Source: Cruorifilaria tuberocauda
Lineage: Eukaryota > Nematoda > Chromadorea > Rhabditida > Onchocercidae
Assembly: GCA_013365365.1 (NCBI GenBank)
Contig: JABVXU010000754.1
Coordinates: forward strand, 1-22,402
Length of the DNA: 22,402 nt
Direction of reading: 5' to 3'
Every line of letters starts with the position of its first letter. Within the stretch, counting starts at the first letter, position 1. The translations under genes were made by a program, and so were the position numbers. The notes beneath the pieces are model-generated. The model searched no databases. It saw nothing but the letters and a program-made list of their open reading frames with translations, and was not told the DNA's origin. Below, in pieces: positions 11,650 through 21,626 of the stretch.

Positions 11650-11925
11650 GATAAATTTATTCGAAAAAAAAATATATAAATTATAAAAAAGTATGAAAAT
11701 AAATAATATAAATAAAAAATATAAATATATTTATACGAATATTAATTACATAATTTTATTTCTATTATTTATATTATTTTATGTATAAAAATATATATAA
11801 CAGAAAATAAAAACAAAAATAAACAAATAAAAGTAAAAAATGAATAATACAAATAAAAATAAATAGCATAAATAATAAAAAATAAAATGAATAAATATAA
11901 ATATAAATAAAAAATGTGAATTATT
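11650..11925. repeat. A/T low-complexity region
   Basis: Consists almost entirely of AAATA, ATAAA and TATAA-like words with very few G or C. No clean period was found. Confidence 0.7.
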
Positions 11926-12992
11926 CTATTTCTATTCTTCGTTTTTTGCTAAAAATTGCATAAAAACACACTCAAAAAATTTTCGTAAAATAAAAGTGAG
12001 AAAAAAATTTTTTGAAAAAAAAATATGGAAAATGTCAGATGAGATAATTAATTAATATTGTTTGTTAATTAGAAACAAATATAATAAATGAGATGGTAGC
12101 ATTGAAATATGATTACCTAAAATATATTAGGTATTTTCGAATTTTTTGACACATTTTCAAGACTAAAGATGTTAAAATAAGTTAATTGTTAAAATAACAC
12201 TTTTATTTTGCAAAATGTTGACAACATTTTATCATGATTTTGTCATTGATATTATCAACAAGATTAATTTCAATTAGTTATCTAGCTAATATAAAAAAGA
12301 TTTGGTAAGATATTTGTTGCATGATCCTATCACTGAATATTCTAAATTATAAAATATAAAATATAAAATGCAATAATGAATTCCTTTCCGGTTTTGTTTA
12401 AAGCTTCAAGACAGAAATCGCTTTAATTGAATTATTGAAATTGAATTTTTTTTTGCAGCATTACAGGTTGTTTGCAATTTGAATTGATTCTCTTGATATT
12501 TCTAATAAAAGTAAATTTTCAGTAGTTAACACATTGCTATCATGTTATTATTTTAATAATATGACAATATAATTAATTACTAAGTTGTTAAAATACATCT
12601 GAAACTAATTTATGAAAACATCTTATATTTCAATATAAATTTGAAATAATTATTGATAAACGTAAAATTGCATAAATTAAAAGGCAAAAAATAAAATTTC
12701 ATAATTTTAATAGTGCATGATTGATAATTTCAAAAATATTTAAAATTTTCTGCAGCAATTGAAATTTATCATTTTTCCTATTAACGCATTACGTTTATTT
12801 TCTTTCATTTTTATTTTTTACTTTTATTATTTTTATTACTTTTACTTTTACTCCTTCTATATTTAATTTTATTATAACAAAAAAAATGTTACCAATACTG
12901 GAAGGATTACATTATTAATGGTTAAATGGAAGGATTGCACTGTTAATAGATGTCGATAAGTTTAAACGTGGATTGATTTTGTATAAGTAAAC

Positions 12993-13021
12993 ATTTAGGT
13001 GAGCTATCAGATCACCTAAAT
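12993..13021. repeat. 10-bp stem-loop
   Basis: The arms ATTTAGGTGA (12993-13002) and TCACCTAAAT (13012-13021) are perfect complements with a 9-nt loop. There is no T-run typical of a bacterial terminator, and nothing nearby suggests a role. Confidence 0.4.
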
Positions 13022-13790
13022 ACCTGAACACTATGACATATCACTTCAAGTACCAAGAGCTAACAGACTGAGAAAAAATTTTAATTTAATCATTTCGTTA
13101 TGATTCTTTTGAATCAAAAAAGTGTTATGGTACTAACAATCTTGTTCCAACTGAAGTTTTCCCCCATTTCCTCACTTTTCAATTTTTTCTAACACAAATT
13201 TTATTTTTATCAAATTTATATCACTGGAATATTAATTCAAAGTACTAATTATCTCCTAATTTAGCAATTTTACGGCAAATAGTCATTAGCCGTTACAAAT
13301 AATATATTATAATTAAAATATTTAAATATTGATCAATAAATTGACGATATTTCTACATATTCACATTTATTTCTTTCCATCAGCAACGTTATGTGAAATA
13401 AGTAACTCTTAACCATTTGAAAAATTTCCTCGTCTAACACGTTGATCATAAAAAATGAATTATCGTAGTGAAAAATTTTTTAATCCTAATATGAGAGAAA
13501 CAAAGATAGTATGCCTTGAAGATTTCAATAGAATTAAAATTGAATTATAACACTAAAAAGTATTATCACTGTAATTATGAATTAAGATTATAGCGTGAAG
13601 CATGTTGTATTATTTTATTAATTTATACAAATGAAAAAGCCATTGTTATAGATATATTTCATTATAGAATGTATCAAAAGCTTGATGATAAGAATTATCT
13701 TCACAATTTGTTATTAAACAGCGCATTACAAATTTAAATTGGGTTCGAATGAATTCAAACAGTTCGCTGTACGATATTACACAAAATTCT

Positions 13791-13808
13791 CGATGATTTT
13801 CATCATCG
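13791..13808. repeat. 7-bp stem-loop with 4-nt loop
   Basis: CGATGAT (13791-13797) and ATCATCG (13802-13808) pair around TTTC. Small and possibly chance, but compact and less A/T-pure than the other hairpins. Confidence 0.35.
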
Positions 13809-13952
13809 AATTTCACATTCTTTCAGCACAATTTTCGACATAAATTTAAAGACTAACAGTGTAAATTCTTTTCTTAAATTAACGAAAAATCTCAAATTTA
13901 CCAACTATCAAAATGTTATTATGAATGATTTTCTATCAATTATCTTTACCAG

Positions 13953-14391
13953 TCAATCAGTTGAAATGATTAAATTTCTCTTCATTAAATATTACAATCG
14001 TAATTTTTGACTGTACATTAACATTAACCAAAACTAGCAAGAAAAACCAGGAATTTAGTCTGTAAATTTACACTTTATGCAAGTAACGAATGTAACATTT
14101 GATGTATTACCATCGTTGAATACTACAAATTCCCGATAAGGTATTATATCCAAATGCAGTCCCGTTTAATTTTGATAAATTATTTAAAAAATGTACTGCA
14201 GAATTTACAGATTCATTTAAATGCCTATACCCTTGCTTTATGTATTTGCTGTTGTTACGGCACTCCCACATAAATAATTCTCAGGCAGCTCAACTATCCC
14301 TTATCGGTCATCCGATTGAAATACTTCAATTTCTCTTCATTGAATATAATAGCACTTTTCGACTGCATATTAACACTGAACAATTAGACAT
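13953..14391. repeat. Pair of diverged direct repeats
   Basis: The segments 13953-14040 and 14308-14391 match along about 85 bp: both have a TTGAAAT word, AATTTCTCTTCATT, then AT-rich sequence, TTTTTGACTG or TTTTCGACTG, then CAT/CATATTAACA and a closing AACA/CTAGCA-like end. The copies are about 355 bp apart. An ancient mobile-element or satellite remnant is possible; no ends were recognised. Confidence 0.45.
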
Positions 14392-14694
14392 TTCATTTTA
14401 TTGAATAAACGCAAAACCTATACCTGCAATCGTGATATAACTCACTGGTATCATGGTAACATATGAAATCTCTGGATTACGTCATGATTGCAAGCACAGA
14501 TTTTGAAATAATTATGACTCTCTAATAAATACTGATATCCGATTGTTTTGTGTCTGATAAATGTTACAAGTTTGACAATAAATATCATAATGACCCATAA
14601 TGGAAATATCTCCCTACATTAATAAATTCAGTTGTAGTATCTTCATTTCATAGAAAACAGCATGATAATTACCATGAGCTTCAGAGCTTCAGAG

Positions 14695-14720
14695 TTTATT
14701 AATCAGTTCTCTAGTTTATT
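14695..14720 (-). promoter_or_regulatory. Candidate polyadenylation signals for GSKIP
   Basis: Two AATAAA hexamers on the minus strand (14720-14715 and 14700-14695) lie 160-185 nt after the GSKIP stop, a reasonable 3' UTR length. Confidence 0.45.
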
Positions 14721-14879
14721 ATTTTAGCATAATGAAATCCTCTTCTAAACTCAAATTCAAAACAACGAACGGAATTATAATTTTATATACAAGCCGAACA
14801 ACAACTGCAACTGTTAACCACGTATAAATGTCTATGTGTGTTATGCGCATGTGAGGTAGAAAACATTAATCATATACTT

Positions 14880-16097
14880 TTAAGAGTCTTTAAAACCCGA
14901 ATCTCCATTGCTCAATGCAATGAGCTTGTTGCTGAGCTTATTAGCAAACTGATTCCGGAATTCCGGCGATATTACATTTAGCAGCTGATAAATCGTTTCA
15001 AAATAACGGGTATGCAAATCGAGTTGCCGATAATCACCATTCATGCTATCGTGACGATCTGATGCTACACGCCATCCACGTTGTGTCAATTCAATACAGT
15101 ACATACGATCTGATAACATCAAATAATTAAAGTAAAAAAACTAAGGTAAAAAACGCTAAAATCCAAAATTTATGAATAGTAAACAATGTGATATGCTCCC
15201 ACTCTTACTTCATTCGAGGTATATATACTGTTTAACTTCAAAGAAACTCTGATCTTGTAGGCATTGATTCAAGAAATATTTAAATAAAGCAAATAAATAG
15301 GTAGAATGTGTAAATTATTACTGCGCCCCGGGAATAAGCGCTTCAAGATAAAAAAACCGAATATAGCTATACCCAATACTAATAGAAACTCAAATATGTC
15401 ACAAGCGTGATATAATAACACATATGCGGTTTACTAACCTCATAAATTAACTTAATCTTTACCTCCTTTCCTGTGAATTGAAAAATAAATGCACTACTCT
15501 AATGAGAAATGGATAATCAAATGGAAGTACCTTCTAGCGTGATGAGATTCATGAAAATCAAATCAGCAGTTCGTGGTAACGATTCCGGCAATGATATCAT
15601 TCGGACGGCAAAGCCAACTTCACGAATGGCAGCAAGAGCTTCCTTTTCCAAAATCGAGTCACCCAAGCCAAAATTTGCACACCGCTCGGCAATATCACTG
15701 CAAAATGCAGTTTGTATACTTATGAATGACTGATTACTCTCTGAAAAAGAATTTTTTTTGTCTGACAAGAATAATTTCAAATTCTTGTTGAATGATCGAA
15801 AATTTAAATACAATTACATTTTCAAATTTCAATAAACCTGATTAATGGCTGACCAGATGCAATAATTTCAAAGCTAACTCCATATTTCTTAAATGAAATT
15901 TACTAACACTCCTTTTTCTCAAAAATACTGTATTTACCCTACAGACTCTAACGATTGAATTTAATGATAAGTTAATTAAATTTATACTTTAACATATCCG
16001 AAGCTTGTGCCGACGATAACGCTGATGCGTACACTTTCATGTTATCACCGTTATCTTCCGAACTTGATTCTATACGAGGCCCATTGCAGCCATCCAT
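14880..16097 (-). CDS. GSKIP: GSK3-beta interaction protein (GSKIP)
   Basis: Three exons, 16097-15988, 15697-15531 and 15109-14880, join in phase to give 168 residues ending FKDS. Residues 50-160 match the GSKIP domain as I know it from the human protein: LEKEALAAIREVGFAVRMI for the N-terminal helix, then YCIELTQRGW, then FETIYQLLNVISPEFRNQF and a final helix. The N-terminal 49 residues are Ser/Asp-rich and not recognisably conserved. In the family the C-terminal helix binds and inhibits GSK3-beta; in vertebrates the first helix also anchors protein kinase A RII subunits, and I recall this anchoring is not general outside vertebrates. The start at 16097 is favoured because an acceptor-like AG (16113-16112) lies 15 nt before it; an in-frame ATG at 16151 would add 18 residues. 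Introns are 290 and 421 bp. It is head to head with PRPF38A. Confidence 0.9.
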
Positions 16098-16151
16098 TTG
16101 CTCACTATTGTCTATCAACAAACATCGATTTTCCAACCGAAAGTAATACAT

Positions 16152-17341
16152 TACATTATAGTCAGAAAGTCAAGGAATCCCACATAGAAAATGGGAAAAT
16201 TATATCCGAAAAATAAAATAAATCTATTCAGGTTTCCAATACTGAACAACTGAACAATTTATAACCAAGCAATGTATTCGAAAAATTACAAAGAACCAAG
16301 AATGAAACATTTTATTCTGATGAGACAATGATGATAACAAATCTTCAGATAAAAAAATTTTTTTTTGGATAAAAAAGACAGACATTTTCAGATACAAAAT
16401 CTGGAAACAACAATAGAAGGTGTTGGAATGATTGATCAGAAACTGTGGTACTTGGATATGAATATGAGCTGGTGAAATGGTACTCTATTATTTGAAGCAC
16501 GTTTATTGATACCTTCTTTGGTACCTTCAAATCGGTACAGATAGAAAACAGCAATTAACTAATTAACTATGTGAAATTTACGACGTGGGAAACGGTTATG
16601 AACACGGACACGTCTCACCCCGTCCAACTAACGCAAACCCGAAAAGTTTTATCCGGAATTTACCCGTAACGACTGGATCGATATCGCTACATTCATGATG
16701 TCTGATTCTCTCAAATTTCCACACTACTTTTATACGTTTCTCTTATTGTATGGATTTTTTTCTGGCCAGGTATTCAGAGGATGTAATTTATGGGTATGGA
16801 TCTGATTTTTTTATTAGCTTGGTAAAGTGCTATTACTTATTTACGTATGTAGTATCCTTCATTTTACGTGATATCATTATCATCTTTAACAGTTTATATT
16901 CTTGAAAATTCAAAATTCAGAAATGTTTATTAAAAAAAGCAAGCATTTCTTACCTTAAACAATGTAATGTTTCCATTTCATTTCTAATATTTCCAGCAAT
17001 AATGCAGGAATCTTTATCGTAGAAATATGTAGCAGTTGAGTATTTCAATAAATATTTTGTATGTTACGGAGATTTAAGAATACATTTTTAGAATGAGATA
17101 ATACTTTGTTAATTTATTATTGTTTGGTATTAGGCGTATAATTTGTCTTTTTTCTTTGATATTGCTCATTTGAATTATTAAACATTATGTACATATGAAT
17201 CTTCAGAACGGATTAATTGTCATTAAATTCGGTATATTTAAAACCAAATAACCCATCCCTTTCAATGCTTGGAACAATAGACCACAATAGTTGAAGTGTT
17301 TTTTTAGCTATTTTAAAGATAAGGTTTACTATGTATTTTTT
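16152..17341. promoter_or_regulatory. Divergent intergenic region between GSKIP and PRPF38A
   Basis: This 1.2 kb separates the two gene starts and must hold the promoters of both. The most G/C-rich patch is 16580-16700, with palindromic ATCGAT and GATATC words at its end. I found no TATA-type element I would trust. A minus-strand frame at 16345-16554 has no recognisable motif or good exon borders and is left out. Confidence 0.4.
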
Positions 17342-17343
17342 AG
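17332..17343 (+). promoter_or_regulatory. Probable spliced-leader acceptor of PRPF38A
   Basis: A strong nematode-type acceptor (TGTATTTTTTAG, AG at 17342-17343) lies 37 nt upstream of the start codon, with no ATG in between. This fits trans-splicing of a leader onto the mRNA, though a non-coding cis-spliced first exon cannot be excluded. Confidence 0.5.
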
Positions 17344-17380
17344 AGTTATCGATCCCTACACGTTTGTATCCTTTTTCTGA

Positions 17381-19394
17381 ATGGCAAATCGCACAGTAAA
17401 AGATGCAGTTACCGTAAAAGGAACAAATCCGCAATATTTAGTGGAAAAAATTATCCGCACACGGATTTATGATTCGAAATATTGGAAAGAAGAATGCTTT
17501 GCGTTAACTGGTAAGTAAATGATAGCTTTCTGAAGTTAAGTTGATGTATAGGAAAACGTATAGTTTCTCATTTAATATTGTAAATGTAGATAATTAAGAT
17601 ATAATTGCAGCTGAACTTTTGGTCGACAAAGGAATGGAACTGCGGTATATCGGTGGAATTTATGCAGGAAACGTTAAACCAACACCGTTTTTATGTTTAT
17701 GTTTGAAAATGTTACAGATTCAGCCAGAGAAAGATATCGCTGTTGAGTTTATTCGACAAGACGAATACAAGTAAGTTATCAAGTCCAACTGATGAAGAAT
17801 TTATGATTAAATTTTGGAATTTCGTTATTAATTTATTTGCTTCAGATATATTCGCGCACTCGGAGCGATGTACATACGACTTACATTCACTTCCATTGAA
17901 GTTTACAAATACTTGGAACCCTTGTACAACGATTACCGAAAATTGCGAATAATGAACAATGATGGAAGTAAGCTTAAATTTATAGCAGTTTTCATTTTAA
18001 CTGTTTGTGAAGATAACGCTAACTCCAAACTTTCGTAGGATTTGAAATTATTCATATGGATGAATTTATCGATAGTTTGTTGCGTGAGGAACGATACTGT
18101 GATATTCATTTGCCGAGAATACAGGTATTCCATACCTTTCTACTTTTCATTTTGTGTAATTTCTGCATGATTTATTTATTCACTTCCATTTTGACAATGA
18201 TGGAGGAAGCTTCATCAATGATATCAAAATAATTTGATCTGTATGAATACATTTTGCAATAAAACGAAGTTTGGCTGTTCTTAGCTAAAGGCTGAAGTTT
18301 AAATTAAGTTTAGGTAACATTTAATTTTAGATGCTCAGAAAGCATTTCAACTACTGCGATGCTAAACATGTTTCTCAGCATTGACTATTAGGAGAATTGA
18401 ATATGAAACCTAATTTATAAGTCTCATGAATTATAGAAACGAATTACTTTGGAGGAAGTTGGAGAATTACAACCGTATGTCAGTGCACTCGATGAAGATC
18501 TTGATAAATTATCATCATCAGATTCTGAAGACGACGACGACAGAACTCATAAAAGAAAGGAACGTTCAACGGTTGTTATTACATTATAGAATTTGTTGTT
18601 ACTAATTAATTTTGAAGTAAAATATATGCTCTCTTTTTAATGAAAATGAAATTCAGATCATTTTTTCGTTACATAACTATTATTTCAAACAGTTTTGCAA
18701 GTGTGTCAGGTGTTAGAAATGACCAGAAAAAAGAATGCTATGATTTTTATTTATAGGGCATGCCTCGTCGACGCAGTTATTCAAGAGAACGTGAACGTGA
18801 CATAGATCGAGGAAGGGATAGGGACACAGATCGAGGTAGGGATAGGGACAGAGATAGAGAACGAGAACGTGAAAATGATCGTGACAAGGAAAGGAACAGA
18901 GACCGTGATAGGCGTCATCGCTCACCGGAGTATCGTGAGCGAGGTATTATAGTTTCGACAAATTCAACTGACTATTTATTTTTAATTAAATATGAGTAGT
19001 AATGACAATCATTTGAAAGTAGAAAATAAAACTTATAAAGGAAAGAAATCTGTGAATTAGGTTGGATATTAACTTAATTTAGATATGGCCTTTCTAATTT
19101 TACCTGGTAAGATGTAATGGAAATAGTAATTTTTCAACTACTTTTTTATTTTTCATTATGATGTAGAATAGATTTCAGAAATGTGTAGTAAGTTTCCTAA
19201 AGCAAAAGGTAGGATATCCAGCAATTACATAAAGCTGAGTAGCAGGGTTTCATTATTAATTCAAATATTTTGGAAATGAAATGTAGATAATTATTTGAAA
19301 TGAATACTACTTTTTTCGTTATTTTGGATTTAATCGGCTAGTTGCAGAACGAAGTCGAAAAGATAAGGAACGTGAGAAAGATCGAGAACGGTGA
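17381..19394 (+). CDS. PRPF38A: Pre-mRNA-splicing factor 38A (PRPF38A)
   Basis: Seven exons (17381-17510, 17611-17770, 17846-17967, 18039-18124, 18437-18571, 18757-18943, 19348-19394) join in phase to give 288 residues, close to the roughly 310 of the human protein. Residues 1-175 form the PRP38 domain and are easily recognised (start MANRTVKDAVTVKGTNPQYL; also YIGGIYAGNVKPTPFLCL, YIRALGAMYIRLT, LEPLYNDYRKLR, EERYCDIHLPRI). An acidic Ser/Asp stretch follows (around residues 192-201), then a tail rich in Arg alternating with Asp and Glu from about residue 212. PRPF38A is a nuclear component of the spliceosomal B complex, entering with the U4/U6.U5 tri-snRNP stage. Most introns are under 320 bp with clear TTTCAG- or TTATAG-like acceptors. 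The donor after exon 5 (ACG|GTTGTT) is weak; reading through it adds VVITL and stops at 18589. The gene is tail to tail with the MSP-domain gene. Confidence 0.95.
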
Positions 19395-19769
19395 TATGAA
19401 TATAATATTAGTGCAGAAATATTGTTTCTGTTAATGTAATTTTTTGGATGCTTATGCTTTTTTACTCTTTTAGTTGAGTCAAAGTTGATCTACTATATGC
19501 TGTAATTATTTGTTTAAAAGTTTTTTTTTTAGAACTTCGTTTTCGTCAAGGTATAATATTTACTTCATGATTATTTAGAGTTCTCGATGAGCTCAATTGA
19601 AATGAATAATGTTATGCACTGTAGATTATTTTCCACACTGATGCAGATGAAAAAATGCGTTCCAGATCAAATTTCAGTTTTAATTAACGAATTACTTTAC
19701 ATTTTTCATATGAAATTGATTTCACTGAATGAGATCTGTTTCATTTCCAGTTGTTGCCGCATCCAATAT

Positions 19770-19827
19770 AATAAATTCATTCAGAGTTAAGTGCTCCTTA
19801 AATAATGAAAGCAGTAAAACAAATAAA
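19770..19827 (+). promoter_or_regulatory. Candidate polyadenylation signals for PRPF38A
   Basis: AATAAA occurs at 19770-19775 and 19822-19827, about 375 and 430 nt after the stop codon. The second lies only 37 nt from the stop codon of the opposing MSP-domain gene, so the two 3' UTRs probably overlap. Confidence 0.45.
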
Positions 19828-19863
19828 TGTTAAAAATTTGTTGAAACTTGAAACATTGAGTAA

Positions 19864-21626
19864 TCAGATCATCCATAGTTGTGTATTGTTTTTCGGTAAT
19901 TTCACTGATGTTTCCAAATATAAGTGATGATGAGTATTGAAGTGATGCAAGTGACAAGTTTTTCTATCTTGGCTTCTTCCTGATAAAAAATCGATATTAG
20001 ATTTTAAAATTCCAAGATTTGCCTTTTCTTCTGTTGTGATTCCGCTTTCTTTGCAAATTTGCGAAAGACGTGGTGAAATTTTGAGATTATCAGGATCGTC
20101 TAAAGCGGCAAATATGACATTCCACGGTTCAATTTGCTTATATCTGTAAATTTGATACTTGACTTTGTTATCTCTCCTCCTTCAAATAAGATGTTAGAAC
20201 TTGGCTTTTACATGATTTGCAAATTAGTTATAACTATAAAATCAATCGAGTGGTTTTTTCCCTTTTTTCAAGAGTTAAATGATTGATAATTAACTAATTA
20301 AGTATGTATTTTCCACAATCTAATATCATTAGATATAGTTATGAAGCTTTTAACTGAAATTCATCTATCATAACATTATGCTCACCTAATGGAATATACG
20401 ATGGGTATATATCCGTAGCTGAAAAACCATTGTATTCGATGGCGTAATGGTACGCGTTTTATATGTCTAAAGAAATATCTTTTTTTTAATGATGATGTTT
20501 CATGAATTGATTAGTTTAAGTAGAAATATTTTGCAATTAAAATAATTTATCGAAATAGCAAACTTATCCATTTCAAGCAATTCTTCTATATATGGTAAAG
20601 CTTCAAGGTCGAAGCGATCGCTTCGCGGTACAGTTTCAAGTCGTTTTATCTCAAAAAACAATTTATCCCAAAATGCTTTTTGTTTTTCATTCCAGCTTCT
20701 CTATTATTAAATAATCAATGTGATATCAATCATTCAAAAACTTATCACATAGATTACTTTGAGCATTAAAGTTTGTTTAGCACCAACGATACCACTAGTT
20801 GGATTTACTCGAAAATCAGAAGGATGCGTTACTTTGACCTGAAATGAATTTAAAAGAATTTAATAAACAATGCTGTAACATTGTTGGTATCAGTAAGATT
20901 TAAAACTGTTAAAATTAAGGAAATGATAAGTAATCTTAATTATTCAGTAATCATTTAAATACCAGTCTCTTCAATGCCATATGGCATTTATCCTTTATAA
21001 ACAATATTAAATGTTATAATGGAATTATAAATATCACATTATAACAGATAAATAATTAGAATGAAAAGATGCAAATAATGAGGAAAATTCACTCGGAAAA
21101 TAATTGGAAATAAATTTTCATTAATCACTTCATGATGATTTGTCAATTCTTCAGTGCCATCAATATAAATAAAATCTGGTTCAACGTAGAATTTCATTCC
21201 TTCCATTCTCCTAAACTTTTTTACAAAATTTTTTTATCGATGAGCATGGGAGTAGAATTTCTTAAATATTGCACAAAAATTACTGGATCGATATCAAAAT
21301 CATATCTGCGACCCGAAAAATACTGATAGTGAAAATAATACCTATAAGAAAAGTACCTGTTTTAATTAATTATATTTATTTAATTTATTCAATTTAAATA
21401 GTTAATGAAAAAGATAGAAATAGAGATGTCAATTTCAGGATTAAATGAAATGTAGAGTAATATATCAGCAGATATTGGGAGCATCTTTTTGCAAATATGT
21501 GATTCGATCCTAAAAAACTTGATCAATAAATTTGTCCAGTGAAATTAATAAACCATACTTAATCAGTTCTTCATGTGTTACAGGTGCCTTCACCGCATCA
21601 CTAGCCAAATCACTTGATTTCTCACC
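19864..21626 (-). CDS. MSP-domain protein with a broken frame (5' end off window)
   Basis: Six exons can be seen: 21626-21559, 21341-21093, 20838-20758, 20700-20564, 20466-20386 and 20143-19864, together about 298 residues ending QLWMI. All five junctions keep phase. The middle (exons 2-3) reads MKFYVEPDFIYIDG, LFPIIFR, VKVTHPSDFRVNPTSG and GAKQTLMLK, the pattern of an MSP/VAP-type immunoglobulin-like domain (ground substance beta-strands with FRVxPxSG). Such domains occur in sperm cytoskeletal proteins and in VAP-type membrane-contact proteins. The region before it (THEELIKYYFHYQYFSGRRY) and the long part after it (SWNEKQKAFW, WFFSYGYIPIVY, EPWNVIFAALDDPDN, a His-rich end) are not recognised. 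Within exon 2 the frame breaks: it runs into TAA at 21223-21221 beside an A7 run, and resumes in another frame at the MSP domain. One extra A would restore it. It may be a sequence error, a pseudogene or unusual splicing. Confidence 0.62.

Larger units (their letters stand above)
8693..14879. other. 6.2 kb intergenic region, no gene supported
   Basis: Very A/T-rich DNA between the PTB gene start and the GSKIP end. Visible content: a hairpin at 11231-11296, low-complexity A/T DNA around 11650-11925, a TTTTA-rich tract at 12800-12851, a short hairpin at 12993-13021, a pair of diverged repeats at 13953-14391, and polyadenylation signals for GSKIP near 14700. The longest frames (for example 11033-11302, Phe/Ile-rich) look like chance. 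Confidence 0.5.

Noticed and set aside
16345..16554. Minus-strand frame upstream of GSKIP
   Set aside because: No motif recognised, and the GSKIP N-terminus is already complete with a start codon at 16097.
18713..18925. Minus-strand Cys/Pro/Leu-rich frame
   Set aside because: Antisense shadow of the Arg-rich tail exon of PRPF38A.
19587..19790. Plus-strand frame after PRPF38A
   Set aside because: Lies in the likely 3' UTR and has no recognisable features.
21132..21326. Plus-strand frame of 64 codons
   Set aside because: Antisense of the MSP-domain exon, whose splice sites and domain pattern are much better supported.
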